The notes beneath the pieces are model-generated. The model was not told where the DNA came from. It searched no databases and saw only the letters and a program-made list of their open reading frames with translations. 22,674 bases of DNA from Sphacelaria rigidula. Its lineage: Eukaryota; Phaeophyceae; Sphacelariales. The stretch spans positions 1 through 22,674 of the forward strand of contig CAXNAA020000320.1 in the NCBI GenBank assembly GCA_964200075.2. The letters are read 5' to 3'. The translations under genes were made by a program, and so were the position numbers. This document shows positions 1-9,602 of the stretch, piece after piece. How positions within the stretch are numbered: the first letter of the stretch is position 1; every line of letters starts with the position of its first letter.

Positions 1-567
1 GGGAAAGGGATTGCTGGGCCCCTCTCGTGATTAAAATAAAAAGGCAAGCATCGCAGAAGGAAGGTGGGATACTAAACACAAATAAAAAACAAGGAAGGTT
101 CTGTGTTGACCTTCCTCCTGTGTGACCCCGGCTGATGCACCCACATACACCGAAAGGTGGAGACTGGTGCCCAGAATAAAGGGGACGACAATGCACAACA
201 CACACGCACGAGTAGGTGTGCGGGACTTGTTTTTCGTGATCCCCTAGTGAATATCGTATTAATGTTCGACCTAATTTTCGAAGATGATCTCTTGCGAGAT
301 GAAGCCCATGGCCCCTCCTCGACGCGCAAAGCCAAGCAACAATAAACCGAGAATAATAAAAGCACAGATCACTTGTCATCACAATGAAAATCGCAAGGTT
401 CTATCCTTGCACCCACACTAGGCCGGGGTGTATTCCCCATCGGATTCACGAAGGACGCACCCTTTCCCGACACACAGGGGTGAAGGTTCTCATAATTAAG
501 ACACACATGGTACTTTTATAGTGTATAGTCCATTCCTCCAAGACAAAAACAAGATATCCCACATCCA
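1..567. other. No recognisable gene
   Basis: Short open frames on both strands (for example 72-365 on -) show no known domain and overlap one another. No repeat shared with the rest of the window was found. Confidence 0.5.
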
Positions 568-983
568 ACACGAGATTTTACAACTTGGGGGTGTTTTTTT
601 TTAATTAAGGAGAAGAAACCCGGAGAATTGAGATCTTCGTACCCATACCAAATCTTCGGAATATGGTTCAATTTCTTCACCTGCTGGTAAAGATTGACAA
701 ATACTACACGCCACACAAATTTGGAATTCGACAACCGAAATGTTGGGGTCCTAGGTGAAGAACCAATTCTGGGGGAGTTTGGCAATCTGATCCCATCATC
801 GTAATTCCCCAAAATTGTTTCTTCACCTAGGACCCCAATATGTCGTGTAGTAGGTGTCAATAGCTACCAGTAGGTGAAGGAGTGGAACTCTATTTCGAAG
901 ATTTGGTGTGGATACGAAGATTTTAATTCTCCGGGCTGTCATTCTCAATGAAAAATCCACCCCCAATTTGTAAAATCCCGTGT
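568..983. repeat. Foldback (hairpin) element, copy 1
   Basis: The left half, about 568-790, is an imperfect reverse complement of the right half, about 803-983. Paired landmarks are CACGAGATTTTACAA near 569 with TTGTAAAATCCCGTG near 968, CCAAATCTTCGGAATATGG with TTCGAAGATTTGGTG, and GTCCTAGGTGAAGAA with TTCTTCACCTAGGAC around the centre. The right arm lacks about 27 bases that the left arm has. CATCC occurs near both outer ends and may be a target duplication. A second copy is at 20230-20624. This is a non-coding MITE/foldback-type repeat; the open frames inside it are artefacts. Confidence 0.8.
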
Positions 984-1354
984 CATCCCCGCCAAGGTGG
1001 AATTTTCCATGTCGGGTTCTCACCTACCTGGCACCCCCCCGCCGTAAGCAGACAATTATGAGACAGTATGTATCAATATACTGAACACCGAAACGCACTT
1101 TCCCCCAGATGATTCAGTACAACCACTACGTCGGATGGAACTTTTGAGGACTATTGCTGCCTAATTTTAGTGGGAAAAAAGGTCCTCGGGTCTTCACATC
1201 GTAGTGGAGGAGCTGGTAGTTTCGCCGTGCCCCTCATGTGCGCACGACAACGCGTTTTTGTCCAAATCCGCGTTGCAGGCGCCAATTTGTGCTCTGCCAA
1301 CGTACTTTTTGCCTGGGGCCCTCTCTGCGCCCCCCCTGCTAACCTTCACCCCGA
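984..1354. other. No recognisable gene
   Basis: C-rich stretches around 1033 and 1330 and a short open frame from 1170 without recognisable domains. Nothing supports a gene. Confidence 0.5.
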
Positions 1355-1590
1355 CCCCAACCCCAACCTAAGACCTTGCGAGAACCCTCGGGCAACCACT
1401 GTCTCAGAAGAAGGCACCCTCGACAACGCGCGAAGCAGCTACCTCCGCTGTCCGCGACAGAGCGCTCGACCGATTGGAGATGGGTCCGGTGGTGGCACTG
1501 GGGGGGAAGAGGTGATGTCGCAGTAAGAGTTTCCAGCGGCAGACAGTGGTTTCCCGAAGTTTCTCGGTATATCTTGGGTTGGGGTTGGGG
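1355..1590. repeat. Inverted pair of degenerate telomere-like tracts
   Basis: CCCCAACCCCAACCTAAG at 1355-1372 is the reverse complement, with one mismatch, of CTTGGGTTGGGGTTGGGG at 1573-1590. The 200 bases between them show no gene. They may be ends of a small element or independent degenerate telomeric motifs. Confidence 0.5.
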
Positions 1591-1659
1591 TTCGCGTAAG
1601 CGCCGTTTCGGAATCGGGACTTTCCGAGTTTTTTTTTTTCAAGTCATTCGATCAAGTTG

Positions 1660-2155
1660 TAGGGTTTCATTGGGGGTGTTATTAACCCTTATACAGCGAG
1701 CGTAGCATCCTAACAGTTTCATAGGCTGACAGTCCGGGGACATCCGGGGGTTTCCAACGGGCAGGAGATATATGGTTTTTGACGGGGGGGTGGGGGTCTG
1801 TTCGCAGAACAGCCGAAAAGCTCTCCAAGTCAACCATGTGCGTTTGGAAATTTCCCACAGGAAATTATAAGCCAGGAAGTAGGCCCGAGACGTGCGGAGT
1901 GATCATTCTGACCAATCATGGCTATCAAAATGGTCACTTTGCTCACCTATAGATGGACTACTGCGCTGTCTAGTCGTATTTCTCATTTTGGTCACGAAAG
2001 TTCAACCATAGATTACAGGGGCACAAATAACGTGTTCATTCATTCTGATCGTGAACTGTGGTATCCTTAGCCTGCCTGATGCGACCCTTCATGTGTTGCA
2101 GCATGTCTTCACACTATCTGTAACGTGGTTGTCGAGCACTTAGCAGAGGCATCAG
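1660..2155 (+). repeat. Dispersed repeat family, copy 1 (uninterrupted)
   Basis: Shares long diverged similarity with 14490-15330 in the same orientation. Shared landmarks include AGGCTGACAGTCC, GCAGAACAGCCGAAAAGCTC, AAGTCAACCATGTGYGTTTGG, GATGGACTACTG, CATTTTGGTCA and GCCTGCCTGATGCGAC. No protein similarity is recognised. It probably represents a transposon-derived or non-autonomous repeat. This copy has no insertion near 2010-2060, where copy 2 carries a 329-bp element. Confidence 0.7.
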
Positions 2156-2629
2156 CAGTATGCAGTAGATTATGTTCAGTTGAGCACGTATGGAAATGTG
2201 TAATTTGTGCATATAAGCCAAGCGATAGGGAGGAAAAGAGGAAAAAGGGAGCGGAAAATAATGAAACACATTAAATAAGCCCCAACACAAGGTAGTACGT
2301 GTACATGAACGCAGTTAGGGAACATCACTAAGATAACATTGCAAGGAAAGAAGTCAACAGCCGATAAGATAACACAGGGGTGTATTAGTTTCCGTCTAGC
2401 CGCCGCCAACCCCCCTCATCCCTGGTCAGGTGCACAGCGAGTCACTCTCTTGACCAATTCCCTCTCGGACCTGCGCGAGATGTTGCTGTTGTCGTGTCAG
2501 CGGCGTCGCCTCTCCTGTTTGCGATTCTCAGCGCAGCAGCCTCGTTCTTGTCTAGCGAAATAGGTCGGATTATCGTACGGATCTTCCCGTTGCCACGCGT
2601 CCTCAAACTCCTGCCTAGAATACTTGATG

Positions 2630-2760
2630 AAATGAGGTTCAGACTTCAAATGAGGTTCAGCCCATCGAACTGAGTTTCAGCCCCCCAAACGAGGTTCAGC
2701 CCCCCGACTGAGGTTCAGCCCCCCGAATGAGGTTCTGCAGGAAATGGGGTTCAGCCCCGA
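2630..2760 (+). repeat. Tandem array, about 19-bp unit (GAGGTTCAGCCCCCC)
   Basis: About seven units of 17-20 bases with the core TGAGGTTCAGCCCCCCGAA, diverging at both edges of the array. No open frame is maintained through it. The same GAGGTTCA motif reappears at the right edge of the window (22652 onward). Confidence 0.8.
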
Positions 2761-2762
2761 AA

Positions 2763-3869
2763 CAACGCCTTCTCCTACCTGAAACGGATTCTGAACAACG
2801 ACGTTCTGTGAGACCCAATGCCCCTCGGCTGCGTGAATACCTCTTTATCGGCCTTCACTAACTTTGTACCCGCACAGCGCTGCGCGAAAGTGACTTTCAG
2901 TGATGAAGACATTGCCTCGAGATTAAAAAAACGTACGTTTTTGCCCAGCTCGATGAGCATGCAGACTTGAGATGAAAGCCGGTGAACGAGTATCGACGCG
3001 ATCGAGAGGCATGAGGTCGTCAAGTGCGCCATTGGTTATGGTTAGTGTAAGTTAGGGAACGCATGGACTCTGGCAATTGCGGGTCATGACCCATTCCCTC
3101 GATTGTGTAAGAAGTCACACGGGCGAGGTCTTATGGAGGGGGGGAGCGCGCAGGGGGGGTACACACGTTTTACGGGGATCGCCTGCTAGATACCAGAGAA
3201 TGCTGATAGCAAGCTCTGTACAGTAGCAACAGTGCACGCGCGTACTGCATAGAAGCACGGGAAGGTTTGCGGTACCGCACAGGGGTTGAGTAAGAGCCGA
3301 ACATGTTGCAGAGGCAGGGAATTGCGGTTCAAGCGGTGAGGGTGCTGAGCCGCATATACCAGAAGTGTTTCAACAGCTGAGCGTCTGCTAACCTGACGCT
3401 TGAAGCGCATCAAGATATACACCTGCGTTTGCCCGTCATTTTTTCAATTAGAGTAATGCCGAATGAACGTGTACAGTATTTACACTTCTGGCCAGTGAAG
3501 GGTTAATCTAGATTGTGTCTCATAACTGCTACTTGTTGACTAATTTGTTTCAGTGCAGTCATGACACCATCTTCTTTGCACATGTGTTATTGTCGTTCTG
3601 CAGCATTACGACATTTTAAGTGAGTACATGTAAGCTGCCGGAAAGCAGGCGAAGGTAGTCATATATTATTGTTGAGTTAATAAAGCACAGAACATATGCC
3701 GGTTGATATTACAGGGTGTACATCTAGTCCAACAAATAGAACAACACAGCCCTCATCAACATGGTAACCGTAGCAGTGTTGGTAACGACCACGGTTGGGC
3801 ACTAATTTTGCGCGTGCGTGGGTGTGCTGGGGCAGGAGTTGGGACAAGTGCAACGTTCGAACTATTTTT
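2763..3869. other. No recognisable gene; spacer before the LINE fragment
   Basis: Open frames at 2775-3032 (-) and 3186-3422 (-) have no recognisable motif. The stretch 3680-3869 could be decayed downstream LINE sequence, but the YADD motif is not found. Confidence 0.45.
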
Positions 3870-4400
3870 CGATCCACTCACTGCACGACTTGTAGATCAC
3901 ATCGAGAAGTGCTGCGACGAAGATGTTGAACAGCAACGGGGACGACCACCCTTGCCTGAGTTCTGGCAGGCGTGACACTACTCTGATAATTCGCCGTCAT
4001 CCACCTGTATCCAATCTTGCATGTCGTCTCGAAAGGTACACGTGACCTTGATAATCCGCGGCGGAGTCCGACACTAACCCTAACCCTACCCTTAAAACCC
4101 TAACCCTAACCCTAACCCTAATCCTAACCCTAAGAAATACTTCCCGCAACGGCGTGCAGTCTACGGAGCCTTCGACCTTCGGCTGGTCAATGAAGCGCGG
4201 TTTCAGTGGGGTATTCCTCGCCCATCCCAACTTTTGCTGTCGGCGTAGTGCAAACATCATGTCGATGGTCGATTGTTTCGCCGCAAATCCAACCTGTTCT
4301 TGCGGGGGAAAATCCATGCTTCCTCGCAGAAGTACCGATTCTCCCAGCTACAGTTTTGAGAAGTTTTCCCACCTGCGCTACCAAAAGAACGAACGTACAT
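3870..4400 (-). pseudogene. LINE (non-LTR) reverse transcriptase fragment, broken
   Basis: Read on the - strand, scattered frames spell a LINE RT in the right order. First come GKLLKTVAGRI (about 4390-4345) and QVGFAAKQSTIDMMFALRR with FIDQPKVEGSVD (about 4300-4160; family FGFR..RSTID..F, FIDL.KAYDSVD). Then come PPRIIKV and FRDDMQDWIQVDDGELSE (about 4066-3981), then LRQG..SPLLFNIFVAALL (about 3960-3900). Breaks are a frameshift near 4325, a telomere-like insertion at 4073-4134, a stop at 3978-3980 and a frameshift near 3960. Motif A keeps its aspartate but has lost KAYD, and the YADD motif is absent. Clearly inactive. Confidence 0.85.
4073..4134 (-). repeat. Interstitial telomere-like tract (CCCTAA)n inside the LINE fragment
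   Basis: About ten units of CCCTAA, some imperfect (CCCTAC, CCTTAAAA, TCCTAA), so (TTAGGG)n on the - strand. It separates two reverse transcriptase blocks that are otherwise adjacent in the protein, replacing only a few codons after LREV. This is what a double-strand break repaired with telomeric DNA would look like. Confidence 0.85.
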
Positions 4401-4986
4401 ATACATACACGAGTTGCACTCATTGATTTATTGAGTGATTGGCTTTGATTGTCGCACTTTATCTGTAAAGTATTCCGGTACTTCATAGATTTGTGTAGGA
4501 CCACGTACATGTATGTAGAAACCAAATCTGTGCTTCAAAGCGAGTTTGATGGAACTCTGTTATACAGGTTTACGAGTGTAGAGCAAAAAAAAAGGCGCGA
4601 TGTGGTGACGTATCCAGCTCAAGGTCTAGAGAGCCGGACAAATGCCCTTATTTCTTCTCAGTGAGCCAATGAACTCCACACCATATGTAATGACTTCAAC
4701 TGGGTGTGCAGGTGTTTGTAGGAACGTCTCGGGTGGAGGTGACGTGCAACTACGAATTTATTTATAGTTACTGAAAACGAGAAGTTATGCAAGTAGTTGC
4801 CGTTGCCTGAGCACAACTACTGCATGGAAATCCTACACAACTATTTGGCTGTGGGCAACGTTTGGGTGAGGGGTCCGTGCAACTGGTTGCTTGTAGACCA
4901 TTTTTGCATTCGAACTACTCTCGCTTGGCCGAAAATTTCGCGCGAGTACTTGAGTGTAAAACGACTCTCTCGGCCTTAGATCATAT
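4401..4986. other. No recognisable gene
   Basis: AT-richer sequence, possibly decayed upstream LINE DNA near 4400. No motif could be followed with confidence. Confidence 0.4.
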
Positions 4987-5833
4987 TTTGTCACGGGATT
5001 TCGGAACGGGATTTCCCGTTCCCCCGAAGGCGCGAGACAGGACGGGGACGGTTGCCCATCGCGAAAAAAGCGACAACATGAGACGGGAACGGTTTCTCGT
5101 CGCCTAAAAATGACGGGACGGGATGGGAAATTTGGGAACTGACGGGACGGGACAGAGACGGAATTCCCGTCCCGTTCCGTCGTTAAGGGAGCATTCCCGT
5201 GGATCTTCTCGTCCAGTCCGATTTCGTCCCGTCCCCAAGGAAATATGTCGAGAACTCCTCGAAAACAAGCACGATGACGCCAATATATACCGCAGCGATG
5301 TTTTGGTACGATCTCTCGGGGATATCGGCCGATTTCGAGGTACAACACCCGATAACAACAGTTGAATCGGCTCATAATAGCGACAGGAAAACAGTCCCGT
5401 CCTGTCCCATGACCTTCGAGGGAAACGGGAATTGCCCTGCCGTCTCGTGACAAGCCCTGGTGACGACAGCAGGTAGTCGTGATTGTTTATCAATTCATGT
5501 GAAGTGTGAGAAAAAGCCGTGGAAAGAACGGGGCCCCCGCAAATAAAGAAAATGTTCCCCCGTCCGACATGTGCAAATATACACCGAAATTCCCGTTGGG
5601 ATGACAGGAATTTCGGTCCCATTGAGGAAAAGCCTGGTTTAATCTGACAGGAATTACCGTGAAAAAGATAGGGAATCGTCCCGTGAGGGAACGGGACGGG
5701 CACAGGGGGTTAGGACGGGACGGGCACAGGGGGTCAGGACGGGATGGGAACGTTTTCCCCTCGCCAAAACAAGATGAAACGGGACGGGAATGCGGGAGTT
5801 CCCGTTCCGTCCCGTACGGTTTCCCGTGACAAA
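4987..5833. repeat. GGGACGGGA-rich palindromic region with 12-bp inverted ends
   Basis: Dense with GGGACGGGA / TCCCGTCCC motifs on both strands. TTTGTCACGGGA at 4987-4998 is the exact reverse complement of TCCCGTGACAAA at 5822-5833, and a related end (CTCGTGACAAGCCCTGG) lies inside at 5444-5460. Open frames of up to about 200 residues on the - strand are low-complexity readings of the repeat, not proteins. It may be a non-autonomous element or two adjacent copies. Confidence 0.55.
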
Positions 5834-7734
5834 CCCTGAAATATTTCGGGCATGTAGTTGCCTGTGGGCAGCATGTAGATGGAAAGCTGGTGAACCTAGC
5901 TTTGTAGCAACATCTACGGCCTAATACCTGCCCAACTAGGCATCGCTGGTCTAAATATGTATTGGTTATACATGGTTTAAAACTTCTCAGGTAGAACTCC
6001 GGCCAAAGAGTCCCACCCGTCTGGTCAAAATCACCAGCTAAGGTGCTGGACTCTGCAGATTTGAATGCACGCAGTTTGGTCTCCCGCAAAGGATGGTGTC
6101 AATGATGCTTGCACCCGAGGCGACACAGTTGGCCGACCGCATGCGACTATCAGCAGCGTAGAACACATGAAGAAAACAACTTCACGTCAACGTCCTGCCA
6201 CGGAAGTCCGGGTGAATGAACCCGTTGCATACTTCCCGTACCAACGCAACACAGCATAAAGACTAGAGCTCTGACGTAGGGCGCAAATACCTCGGCATAA
6301 GGCACGCCATGCATCTGACCTGTTCGAACAATTTACGACCGGAATATCAAAATATACAAATGGTTCGAATGTACACCACACCCCCCCGGGAGTCCGAGAT
6401 GTCACACTTGTAGCTCTCGACGTACCCCACCCCTAGCTCCACTCTACTTCTATACGAGCAAGCTATAACGCATGCACTCCCCCTGACCCAGTCCCCCTGA
6501 CCAGAACGTCTCAGCATCCACACTTCGTGGTGAAGTTCGGCCGGCGTTCGTACGATATTACTGTAAGTAAGGAAGAGGCACAGGCCTTGACGTCACAGAC
6601 GCTGTGCTGGGGATATAAAAGCGATGCTCGCTTGCATATTTGGTACGCATAGCAGGAGAAAATTAGCTCGCCAAGCGGTGAGCATTTTAAAGCAGCTTTA
6701 CGACCTCCTTCAATGCTAAAAAAAAGTGGAGATTGAGAAGTGAATCGCTTGCTTGGAGGAGGCCAAAATCGTATTCCTCGGGCGCCATAGACCCCCCCTC
6801 CACCCTGCCCCCCCCCCAATCTTTGAGGGAAAATAGCGGGTATACCTGTGGCCTTTCCCGCAAACAAGTGTGCTGCGGTTTCGGCCTACACTTTGTTCAG
6901 GAAGCGAACAGTTTGCCCATTGAACCCGTGAGCGTTAAGGTATACCTAGATGTGAGGTTAACCCTCGAAAGAATCCCCAAAATTAAGGAGGCACAGAAAA
7001 ATCGAGAAGTTGCTGGAGGACGAGAAGAGTAAGCAGTCACGGACAAGTATTGTACGGACACCATGGGCCTGATAACCCAAAACATGCAGGAGATACGTCG
7101 GAGAAGGTAGAGGTGGAACACATTTTCTCATTTTACTGGTGGTCGGCGAAAACCGCTATCTCGACAAACCTCCTCCCGTCGAATAACGTATGAACATACC
7201 CTCAAAAGCGGGGATGATGTGGATACTACTCACGAGAGAAATATCTCGAGCGTCATTACAGACCAATCACCTTTTCATAGGAGGCAAGTAAGCACCAGGG
7301 TAGAGACGGCTTTATTCCTTGGGATTAGGTAATCATCCCGGGAAGGGGAGGTGGTGACAGGGTCACAAAAACATCGAAAGCGACATTTTCCCTTCAATCA
7401 TCACTCGCACGATAAGGAGTATGGTTCGCAGTGACTGCTGTCGGCACGAGTGTCCCAGGTTTCCTAACGTGTGGCACGAACCCACCGTTATGCCTCCCTT
7501 CGGGGAAGTCGAGCAGTGGGTCCCGAGAAGTTTTCATCGTCGGAGTCGTGGCCGTACACTGGCTCGAAACACGGTGAGGCATGGTGTGGTTGGCTGCACG
7601 GTGGGGCTGCCCTTTCACTAAGATGGCAGTACAATGGACCTCTCAGTCATGGATGAGCACTCGCTATATTGACAATTATATATACTTTGGGGCCAACTTG
7701 GCCTACAGATGAAGATCGCTCTGTTACCGTCAAT
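5834..7734. other. No recognisable gene
   Basis: Contains a weak promoter-like site at 6588-6621 and homopolymer C runs near 6790 and 6812. A basic, lysine/glutamate-rich reading around 6975-7060 resembles coiled-coil sequence, but it breaks in every frame. No domain recognised. Confidence 0.4.
6588..6621 (+). promoter_or_regulatory. Possible core promoter: CRE-like palindrome plus TATA box
   Basis: The palindrome TGACGTCA (6588-6595) is followed 18 bases later by TATAAAAG (6614-6621). The spacing and motifs suit a bZIP-bound promoter reading rightward. However, no recognisable gene starts just downstream, and both motifs can arise by chance, so this is weak. Confidence 0.2.
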
Positions 7735-7850
7735 ATGCGTTTGAGTTTCGTTTTTGTTGGGTACGTCTATCAAGAGACCACGGCTGAACCCCGGGGGGAT
7801 CACTTAAAGTACGACAATCAAAATCAAATAATCAATCATGCGTGAAAACT
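7735..7850 (+). repeat. SINE/LINE-tail-like dispersed repeat, copy 1
   Basis: Contains GGTACGTCTATC, GACCACGGCTG and GGGGGATCA, followed by a degenerate AATC-rich tail. The same order occurs at 16800-16915 on the same strand. A conserved block ending in a short simple repeat is typical of the 3' end of a non-LTR retroelement or SINE. Confidence 0.55.
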
Positions 7851-9483
7851 CGTCAACGTACACATATGGTTGCGTCTTGAAACCGACACCGGGGCTGTTT
7901 ATCTTATATTCCAACAGTCTGCAATGCTCGTGAATTTGCTATACTTTATCCGTGTTCATGGCTCTCAGCAAAATGGTTGCAGGTTTGTTTGTGTTGTGGT
8001 CATCGGACGAAACGAAAATGATCAACCATTTCACGAATCAAATGATCATGTTCCACAGGTTAAACGGAACACACTATTTCGCGTACCGATCTGTAGCGGC
8101 TGCCGGGGTCGTGTTCCGTACGCCATAGATTACAATGTGGCCATGGTCAATATACTCAAGAAGATACCGCACCGAAATATTTACGCACTGTTGCCATAGA
8201 CTTGATCAGTCCACCGTACAGTACATGATAGTACACTCTTGCATTTCATGTCCAGTGCATACATTGTTTTGCACCCACAAAGCTCACACTCATACGGTGA
8301 GTGGTGACCGTAATACAGTCGTTGTCTCCGACAATGCTTAGCGGATCAGTCGACCACTCGGTCAATCAATACAAAGCCTCCACTCCGCTATTTGAACCCG
8401 TCACTCAGTCCGTCGGCAGAACGACTGACCGGTGGGTAGTAATGCAAACATACACTCAAGGGGCGCCTTGTGCTCGCTGGGGCAGAGTGGCACAGGCTAC
8501 TCTGAAAGGGGTGATCACCACTGATACTCTGGAACAGGACCTGCACGCGTACAATGACCAGAGCTTGATGTTCCAAATCGTACGACAGGGCCAAATTCAC
8601 TGGCGGGGTCAGGGACAGGCCTGCCGCCTCACGTGTGTCGCTCGGCACTACTAACCGTTTTTTCAACTTCCCGGCGTGAAGGGGGGACGGGAATGCTTTT
8701 TGAGGGCTGCATGCTTCGCTCCTATTTGCAAACTTATTGCATGATGAAATCGCTAAACGTCGACCTAGGTTTTTCTCCTCGTGGTTCACGACTGCACATG
8801 GTGGTCGTCGGCAACGAGGCACTTCTTGTGTCTGTGATTGTTCAAATGCGTCATTTTTCAGTAGCCAACATTACAGTGCACAGGCAGCCTCACCGGTTGG
8901 CGTAGCTCCCAGCGTTTTCCTAATCATTCAATTCATGCAGTGTTGCACGACAAATGGGCTAGTGGACTAGCGAGGAAATCTGAACGAGCGGGGCGTACTT
9001 CGTCTCCCATGCCACCATGTCTCGGTTGTAACTATTTTTCAGGTATCTTGCTCGTTAAATGCACGTCACGTGTCGATATCACTGCATAGCAACTACTGTT
9101 GGGCGTCGTCACATATCGAGAGCGCACCTCGGACAGATACACGACATTTGTTTCACTCAATACCGGCGTTGCGCAGTGCTGCTCTATACCACCAGCCCAT
9201 ATCTTTGGAATATGAAACGCGCAACGCATAGCGATGTACACAGCCATGTGTAACAGCGCGAGTTCGCTTTAGGTTCGGATATAAGTGTACACTGGTCAAA
9301 GCGATGTTGCCAACTTACCGTAGCTTGAAATACGGCCGAGTCAGCTCTTTGATTTTGTATTCTGACGCTCCACGGGATTGCGTTTGCTCTGCTGGACGGC
9401 CGTCGCCGTGCTCATTTGCTACTGTGTATCCTGTACTTGCTGCGCCGCTTAAATGTCTGCGGGATATCGTACGGTACGCTTAG
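7851..9483. other. No gene recognised; likely holds the missing 5' exon(s) of the fusion gene
   Basis: A 144-codon open frame on - (8388-8822) and a 117-codon one on + (8301-8654) overlap each other and match nothing I know. GCCACCATG at 9009-9017 has a good initiation context but stops after four codons (ATG TCT CGG TTG TAA). The first exon of the DUF442-ETHE1 gene should lie here or further left, but I could not find it. Confidence 0.4.
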
Positions 9484-9602
9484 GTGGAATCGGAAGGTGA
9501 CTTTGAGGCGGCGACCAAGGATATAGCCTCTTTGGTGTACCTTTGCAAACCGGAGGAGGGTTGCCTTCCTGACAAAGACTGGGAGACATCATCTTCACAC
9601 AA
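9484..9602 (+). CDS. Putative exon: first half of the DUF442-like domain
   Basis: The reading begins [13 protein letters not shown] and continues through [11 protein letters not shown], which fits the helix-strand pattern of DUF442 domains (D-F/L..A....G..-V-.L..P.EE). An in-frame TAG at 9481-9483 forms the end of a TTAG acceptor, so the exon should begin at 9484. The donor is a good GTGAGA at 9603, just before an in-frame TGA. The exon ends in phase 2. No upstream exon with the usual GQ-containing start of the domain was found between 7.8 and 9.48 kb. The call rests on resemblance to family members and on the later exons, so it is moderate. Confidence 0.5.

Noticed and set aside
516-1023. 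Protein-coding frames at 516-860 and 823-1023 (-)
   Set aside because: They lie in the arms of the foldback element, and matching frames appear in its other copy only because the DNA is repeated.
4833-5703. Long - strand open frames (about 200 residues) around 5 kb
   Set aside because: They are rich in R, D, G, T, S and P only because they translate the GGGACGGGA repeat; overlapping frames look the same, and no domain is present.
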